From Sphingobium_A sp965228065 (GTDB taxonomy: Bacteria > Pseudomonadota > Alphaproteobacteria > Sphingomonadales > Sphingomonadaceae), in contig OZ245788.1 in the NCBI GenBank assembly GCA_965228065.1, positions 5,704,001 to 5,768,000 on the forward strand: a stretch of DNA of 64,000 nt, written 5' to 3'. Shown piece after piece: positions 59,449-64,000 of this stretch; positions within the stretch are counted from its first letter, which is position 1; every line of letters starts with the position of its first letter. The notes under the pieces were generated by a model that was not told where the DNA came from, searched no databases, and saw only the letters and a list, made by a program, of their open reading frames with translations. The position numbers and the translations under genes are program-made.

Positions 59449-59811
59449 ATGTCCACGTCCCTGTCGGATCCAACTGGCTCCAGTGCCATGTATAACGCGC
59501 TTGAATGGTTGCAGGCGACCTTTCTTGGCTCCGCCGCCCAGGCGGTGGCCGTCATATGTGTGGCGTCTGTTGGATTCATGATGCTGTCGGGCCGCATCGA
59601 TCTTCGCCGTAGCGCCGTCATCATTCTGGGATGTTTTGTGCTTTTTGGAGCGCCGACAATCGCTCTGGCGCTCCGCTCGCTGGCTGACGCAACCGTGGGC
59701 GAAGCCGATAACCACCCACGGATTGCCGCTGAAATCCCTGCATCTCCGCCGCCTGCTCCCCCAAAGGCTGCAGGTTATGATCCATATGCTGGCGCATCCG
59801 TGATCCGCTGA
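59449..59811 (+). CDS. Second VirB2-like protein, no signal peptide
   Basis: A 120-aa protein. Residues ~5-80 align with VirB2 at 51604: DPTGSSAMYNALEWLQATFL versus DPAGSGVLVGAMRWLQGTML, and GFMMLSGRIDLRRSAVIILG versus GFLMLTGRISWRYGATVVLG. It starts directly at the pilin core with no leader. It ends in a Pro-rich tail (PASPPPAPPKAAGYDPYAG). A GGAGGGTGG site precedes ATG 59449. It may be a modified pilin or an inner-membrane factor. Confidence 0.85.
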   Translation: MSTSLSDPTGSSAMYNALEWLQATFLGSAAQAVAVICVASVGFMMLSGRIDLRRSAVIILGCFVLFGAPTIALALRSLADATVGEADNHPRIAAEIPASPPPAPPKAAGYDPYAGASVIR

Positions 59812-59941
59812 CAGTCCGTCGCTGCCCTTCCCGATTTGCCAATATCCTGACCACAATCTGGGAATTCGTCATCCGCTTCACACACGCTAAGCAGGTTCGT
59901 CGGTAAAAGCCCTATCGACACAGGGGGGAGTCTCGAGGCTC

Positions 59942-61408
59942 ATGACGGCAACCGGTACGAGCGATCTCAACAATGCCGATCTCGCGCCGACAGGCGTGTC
60001 CCAGCGCACATGGAGCTGGTATCATTTCGCGGCTTTGTGGATCGGCATGGTCGTGTCGATCCCCGCCTATATGCTGGCCGCGGGGCTTATCGATCAGGGC
60101 ATGACGCCATTGCAGGCGATCGCCACCATCCTGATGGGCAATATGATCGTGCTGCTGCCGATGCTGCTGATCGGCCACGCCGGCGCACGCTACGGCATTC
60201 CCTATGCCGTGCTGGTGCGCAGCGCGTTCGGCACGACCGGCGCGCGCGTGCCCGCCATTGCCCGCGCGCTCGTCGCCTGCGGCTGGTACGGTATCCAGAC
60301 CTGGGTCGGCGGCACGACCTTGCTGGCGCTGGTTACGGTGCTCACCGGCTGGCGCGACTATGGGGCGCCATTGCCGGTGCTTGGCATCCCCCTTCCGCAT
60401 CTTCTGGCCTTTGCGGCATTCTGGCTCATCCAGATGGCGTTCGTCTCGAAAGGCATCGAGATGGTCCGCAAGCTGGAGACCTGGACCGCGCCGATCAAGA
60501 TCGCGATCTGCTTCGCATTGCTGGCATGGGCCATGCACCATAGCGGCGGACTGACGTCGCTGCTCGAAGCGCCGGTGCAAGCGGACGCGCCCAACTTTTC
60601 CGTCATCTTCTGGCCGGGCCTGACCGCCATGGTCGGTTTCTGGGCCACATTGGCGCTCAACATTCCCGATTTCACGCGTTTCGCACGCAGCCAGAAGGAC
60701 CAGATACTGGGTCAGTCGATCGGCCTGCCCGTCCCCATGGCCCTGCTCGCCTTCATCGCGGTGCTCGCCACCGCGGCGACGCGCATCGCGTTCGGCCGAG
60801 CGATCTGGGATCCGGTCGAACTGGCGAGCAACATGCCAAATCTCGGTGTCCTGATCGGCCTTCTCATCATTTCGGTCGACACGATTTCCTGCAACATCGC
60901 GGCAAATCTGGTCGGCCCCGCCTATGATTTCGCAGCCCTGTCCCCGCGCCGCATCAGCTATCGCAAGGGCGCCCTGATCACGGCGGTGATCGCTGCGTTG
61001 ATCCTGCCATGGAAGCTGATCGAAAGCAGCGGAGGATATATCTTCACCTGGCTGGTCGGCTATTCCGCGCTGCTGGGCCCCATCGCCGGCATCATGATCA
61101 CCGATTATTGGCTGATCCGCCGCACGAAGCTGGTCGTCGACGACCTGTTCGATGCGAACGGCATCTACGGCTATCGGGGCGGATGGAATCCCGTGGCCAT
61201 CGTCGCGCTACTGGTCGCGATGGCGCCCACCCTGCCCGGCTTCCTGGCCGTCGCCTTCCCGCAGAGTTTCGGCGGGATGCCGGCTTTCCTCACCATGCTC
61301 TACCCCTATGCATGGTTCGTCGGCGCCGCATTGGCATCCATCGTCTATTTTATCGGCATGAAGCAGGTGCGGACGCACGTCGTCGCGACCGCAAAAATCG
61401 GCGGGTAG
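59942..61408 (+). CDS. NCS1-family nucleobase/hydantoin permease
   Basis: A 488-aa permease with about 12 membrane helices and no signal peptide. Family blocks include WSWYHFAALWIGMVVSIPAY near the start, GIPYAVLVRSAFG, WYGIQTWVGGTTLLAL and IPDFTRFARSQKDQILGQSI. NCS1 proteins import purines, pyrimidines, allantoin or hydantoins with Na+ or H+. Substrate cannot be fixed. It is the first gene after the T4SS, about 130 bases downstream. Confidence 0.92.
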   Translation: MTATGTSDLNNADLAPTGVSQRTWSWYHFAALWIGMVVSIPAYMLAAGLIDQGMTPLQAIATILMGNMIVLLPMLLIGHAGARYGIPYAVLVRSAFGTTGARVPAIARALVACGWYGIQTWVGGTTLLALVTVLTGWRDYGAPLPVLGIPLPHLLAFAAFWLIQMAFVSKGIEMVRKLETWTAPIKIAICFALLAWAMHHSGGLTSLLEAPVQADAPNFSVIFWPGLTAMVGFWATLALNIPDFTRFARSQKDQILGQSIGLPVPMALLAFIAVLATAATRIAFGRAIWDPVELASNMPNLGVLIGLLIISVDTISCNIAANLVGPAYDFAALSPRRISYRKGALITAVIAALILPWKLIESSGGYIFTWLVGYSALLGPIAGIMITDYWLIRRTKLVVDDLFDANGIYGYRGGWNPVAIVALLVAMAPTLPGFLAVAFPQSFGGMPAFLTMLYPYAWFVGAALASIVYFIGMKQVRTHVVATAKIGG

Positions 61409-61517
61409 CCGCTCCCTCCCCACCTTTGCGAGGATTACCGTCTTGTCATCCTCAAGCCACCTGCCGGGAAGGCCGGGCTGGATATGACTCCGTCCGGGAC
61501 TACGAAAGGACGGACCG

Positions 61518-61757
61518 ATGGAAAATGGATGCCTTTCATATTGCAGCGCGGATGCCGGTGGCGGCACGCAACATGGCGCAGCCACGCTCCAGCACTTCAA
61601 ATATCACGATGACTGCAATGCGGGCCGCCACCAGATCGCGCCCAAAACGGTGCACGAGGCACATGGCGTCCGGTACGGCCGCTGCCGTTACTGCGGATGC
61701 GATCTGATGCGTACGGAGGTTTCACCCCGCTGGTTTCGCTCCGGCATCCTGGGTTAA
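61518..61757 (+). CDS. Small Cys-rich protein of unknown function
   Basis: A 79-aa protein with a good AAGGACGG ribosome site. The C-terminus (RCRYCGCDLMRTEVSPRWFR) has a zinc-ribbon-like Cys pair found in small sphingomonad proteins. The N-terminal part (GTQHGAATLQHFKYHDDCNA) is His- and Cys-containing. The family is not certain. Confidence 0.55.
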   Translation: MENGCLSYCSADAGGGTQHGAATLQHFKYHDDCNAGRHQIAPKTVHEAHGVRYGRCRYCGCDLMRTEVSPRWFRSGILG

Positions 61758-61879
61758 GCTGACCGCGCCCGGGCCTTCCGCACCCTCTGCGCCCCTGCTC
61801 TGCTGCCTGCTGCCTCCGAATTTCGATGCAACCTGGAACATTTTCCTCCGTAACTCGCTCTGTAAAAAAGGAGATTTGC

Positions 61880-62098
61880 ATGAGCAACTGGATTGGCGCC
61901 GCAATTGGCGCAGCGATCGACCGGCAGGATGGCGATAGCGGGATCAAGGGAGCCGCGATCGGATATGTGGCACAAGGCGTCGTCAAGATCGCGATCCCGT
62001 TGGCCGTGACCTTTGCAATCGGATGGGCAGTCCAGGCCGGCATTCGGAAAGCCGTGGATTCCTTGGCGGCCGACCGGAATCCACGCGCCGCAAAATAG
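61880..62098 (+). CDS. 72-aa glycine/alanine-rich membrane-associated protein
   Basis: MSNWIGAAIGAAIDRQDGDS precedes a hydrophobic segment (VVKIAIPLAVTFAIGWAVQA) with a charged end. A strong AAAAAAGGAG ribosome site precedes ATG 61880. Alternating Gly/Ala segments resemble small membrane-inserting proteins. No family was recognised. Confidence 0.7.
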   Translation: MSNWIGAAIGAAIDRQDGDSGIKGAAIGYVAQGVVKIAIPLAVTFAIGWAVQAGIRKAVDSLAADRNPRAAK

Positions 62099-62107
62099 CA
62101 ACGGCCG

Positions 62108-62680
62108 TCAGGCGCCGGCCTTGCGCGCCAAAGCGATCGCGATATCCTTGGCCTTGTCGGCAGGCGCACTGCCGATGGTGAGGATCACGAACCTGTCCGC
62201 GCCGATAAAGACATTGAGCTGGTTTATGCCCGGCACCCAGAATGCCGCCGCGCCCAGCCCGGCAACATCCTCGATCGGCTTGCTGGTGAACGCCTTGAGC
62301 GTTGTCGCCAAAGTATCGCGCGCAGCTTTCATCGCAGCAGGCGTATTGTCGTCGATCGGCGACCACCGGGTCATCAGGCTCGCGCGACCGCCATCCTTCA
62401 GCATGTAGGTGCATTCCGACGTGCCCGCGGTTGCGCCATCGGGCTCGTGCACCAGGCTGAGCGTCGCTTCAGTAACTTCGGTGCCCAGCGCCGCACCGAT
62501 CGCCGCCTTGTCGAGCACGGTGCAGGCGTCTGTTGCCTTCCAGTTCGAAGGCATGCCACCGGCCGCTGCCGCGGATTGGCTTGCTGTCTGGTTGCCAGCG
62601 GGCGTGTCCGCGCCGCCGCATGCTGCAAGCAGCAACGTGCCCGCTGCAGACGCAACAATCGAACTCATCTTCATCACCAT
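62108..62680 (-). CDS. Lipoprotein of unknown function
   Basis: A 190-aa protein with lipobox GTLLLAACGGAD, a linker (TASQSAAAAGGMPSNWK), and a periplasmic domain with Cys residues in DACTVLDKAAIG and SECTYMLKDGG. GGAG precedes the ATG at 62680; a second in-frame ATG lies at 62674. The pattern is like small lipoproteins of unknown fold. It converges on the 72-aa gene. Confidence 0.75.
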   Translation of the reverse strand: MVMKMSSIVASAAGTLLLAACGGADTPAGNQTASQSAAAAGGMPSNWKATDACTVLDKAAIGAALGTEVTEATLSLVHEPDGATAGTSECTYMLKDGGRASLMTRWSPIDDNTPAAMKAARDTLATTLKAFTSKPIEDVAGLGAAAFWVPGINQLNVFIGADRFVILTIGSAPADKAKDIAIALARKAGA

Positions 62681-62843
62681 GCCGAATCTCCGTCCCGAGG
62701 CTGCATCGCCTTGATAGATACGCCCCGAATATCGCGGCAATGTGCAAGACGTGGAAAACGGACGGGACCGGACATGATCCGAAAAAATTTCACAAATCCG
62801 TCGCGACACCCATGCCGCACCCACCGCGACCGATCGGGTGCGC

Positions 62844-63317
62844 TCATGCGAAATCCAGCGGAAACGCGGTGGTATTCTTGATATCGGACACCACGACGCT
62901 CGAATTCACTTCCCTGACCCCTGGAAGCTGCGAAAGCTTCTTGAAGAAGAAATCCTCGTAATATTTGATGTCGCTGACGGATATCTTGACCAGCACATCC
63001 ATGGCGCCAAGCAGGATGTAGCATTCCTGCACTTCCGGCCATGTTCCGATCTGGTCGCGGAATTGCTGGGTCGCCATCGCATCGTGAGCCGCCAGACGGA
63101 TGGTGGCGTAAATGATCAGGTTCACGCCGATCGAAGGAGGATCGACGATCCACACCTGCCGCTTGAGAACCCCCGCTTCTTTCAGGCGGCGCACGCGCCG
63201 CCAGCAGGGCGGCGGCGTCATGCCCAGCCGGTCCGCCAGTTCGGCCACGGACAGCGATCCGTCCTCTTGCAGGAGCTCCAGGATCGTTTTGTCGGTGTTA
63301 TCGAGGGCTATGGTCAT
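62844..63317 (-). CDS. Lrp/AsnC-family transcriptional regulator
   Basis: A 157-aa regulator. HTH at ~5-55 (LDNTDKTILELLQEDGSLSV, then AELADRLGMTPPPCWRRVRR) and a C-terminal RAM effector domain (NLIIYATIRLAAHDAMATQQ, later EVQECYILLGAMDVLVKISV). Lrp proteins sense amino acids or related molecules as octamers. It lies alone, close to the SnoaL-like gene on the other strand. Confidence 0.93.
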   Translation of the reverse strand: MTIALDNTDKTILELLQEDGSLSVAELADRLGMTPPPCWRRVRRLKEAGVLKRQVWIVDPPSIGVNLIIYATIRLAAHDAMATQQFRDQIGTWPEVQECYILLGAMDVLVKISVSDIKYYEDFFFKKLSQLPGVREVNSSVVVSDIKNTTAFPLDFA

Positions 63318-63534
63318 AGTCGAACTCGCCTGACCGGGGTTCCAGCGATGCGCTTCACCTCCGATTTGAGGTCAATCAGCACCGCTCAAGGGTATAATCA
63401 TACTCGAATAATCCTCATTCAGGGCATTATGCAACCTCATCCGCGCCAATTCGCCCGTATCGGTGAATGCAATTACCGGGAGGGCGCGAGTAAATATCCA
63501 TCCAACACACAATCATGATCACGGTGCTTCGACG

Positions 63535-63906
63535 ATGGACGGCAGGCAGCTCAACGAAGGGGTGGTCCGGGACTATTACCGGCATATCGACCAGGTCGAT
63601 ATCGACTGGGTCCTCGCACTGTTTGCGCCGGACGCCGTTTATGAACGTGCAGACGCCACTTATGCGGGCATTGGGGAAATCTCCCGGTTTTTCCGGGAAG
63701 AGCGGCAGATCCGCGGCGTGCATGCGATCGAACATGTCTGGACCGACACCGACAGCGTGGTCGCGCTGGGGGAATTCAGTGGTGTTGGTGCCGCGGGCGA
63801 TGCCCGACGCGTGCGGTTCACCGATATCTGGCATTTCGGCGGCGATGAGCGTGTACAGCGCCGGCAGACATTCCTGGCGCTCGGCCATGGCTATGTGGCA
63901 CGTTGA
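63535..63906 (+). CDS. SnoaL-like polyketide-cyclase-fold protein
   Basis: A 123-aa cone-shaped (NTF2-like) protein. Typical blocks are VRDYYRHIDQVDIDWVLALF, then APDAVYERADATYAGIGEIS and HAIEHVWTDTDSVVALGEFS. Members are diverse enzymes or binding proteins. The ATG at 63535 is assumed as the start; a GTG at 63463 would add an unlikely extension. It is adjacent to the Lrp gene, possibly under its control. Confidence 0.8.
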   Translation: MDGRQLNEGVVRDYYRHIDQVDIDWVLALFAPDAVYERADATYAGIGEISRFFREERQIRGVHAIEHVWTDTDSVVALGEFSGVGAAGDARRVRFTDIWHFGGDERVQRRQTFLALGHGYVAR

Positions 63907-64000
63907 CGCCCTGTGCGTGAAACATCTCGAATTTCGCGTTTTGATGGTGTAGGCAGCCAGAACAGCCTCTGAACGAAGGACTCAGGCAAACCCGTGACCC

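Noticed and set aside
63907..64000. Glycine riboswitch-like stretch (GAAGGACTCAGGCAAA) at the right edge
   Set aside because: It shares short words with glycine aptamers, but the required stems and conserved GCCGAAGG arm are not visible, and the window ends there.
1..64000. CRISPR array or cas genes
   Set aside because: No regularly spaced repeat-spacer pattern was seen; the only regular tandem repeat is the 61-bp palindromic set at 8164-8331.

Overview
The window is GC-rich, densely packed DNA from an alphaproteobacterium, most likely a sphingomonad (Sphingomonadales). This rests on the compact purC and purS-purQ genes, the ParC sequence, small sphingomonad-type proteins and REP-like palindromes; no rRNA or marker is present to settle the genus.

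Layout. 1-17.7 kb is ordinary chromosome: a GGDEF-EAL protein, parC, two tandem copies of a small secreted protein separated by a decayed parC fragment, an aldo/keto reductase, a CAP-domain protein, a LysR regulator, glutaminase, a DUF4349-like lipoprotein, purC behind a possible attenuator, an M16 zinc peptidase, purS-purQ, a GFA-domain protein, a queuosine-precursor transporter operon and tRNA-Arg(TCT).

17.74-42.20 kb is a 24.5-kb integrated element inserted in the 3' end of tRNA-Arg. It is bounded by a perfect 46-bp direct repeat (17743-17788 and 42154-42199), with a tyrosine integrase just inside the right end. A leftward operon (39.5-35.0 kb) encodes an AlpA-type excisionase/regulator, several small proteins, a Toprim primase-like protein and a RepA-like AAA ATPase. 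At 27.2 kb a single-domain repressor sits beside two palindromic operators between divergent transcription units, and its own transcript is predicted to be leaderless. A rightward operon of small overlapping genes (27.3-30.4 kb) and a leftward module follow; the leftward module has an RHH protein, a 207-aa protein, a 402-aa virion-like protein and a 1533-aa giant protein with a nuclease-like N-terminus. A Panacea-type toxin-antitoxin pair lies at 31.6-32.5 kb. No terminase, portal, capsid or tail genes are seen, so this is a degraded prophage, a phage satellite or a phage-derived island.

42.4-51.0 kb is accessory DNA of a different kind: an orphan phage-type tailspike, a REP-associated transposase, and an RHS locus made of a small YD-repeat protein, a secreted protein, a 1416-aa secreted RHS protein, and an AT-rich Sel1-repeat gene in the usual immunity position.

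51.6-59.8 kb is a tightly overlapping type IV secretion operon (VirB2-B3-B4-B6-B8-B9-B10-B11) ending in a second VirB2-like gene without a signal peptide. VirB1, VirB5, VirB7, VirD4 and a relaxase are not in the cluster. 59.9-64 kb returns to chromosomal genes: an NCS1 permease, small proteins, a lipoprotein, an Lrp/AsnC regulator and a SnoaL-like protein.

Several genes listed here are very short and were read directly from the sequence: 16018-16194, 18957-19112, 25556-25705, 26821-26919 and 38767-38946. Function names come from recognised motifs and order, not from database searches.
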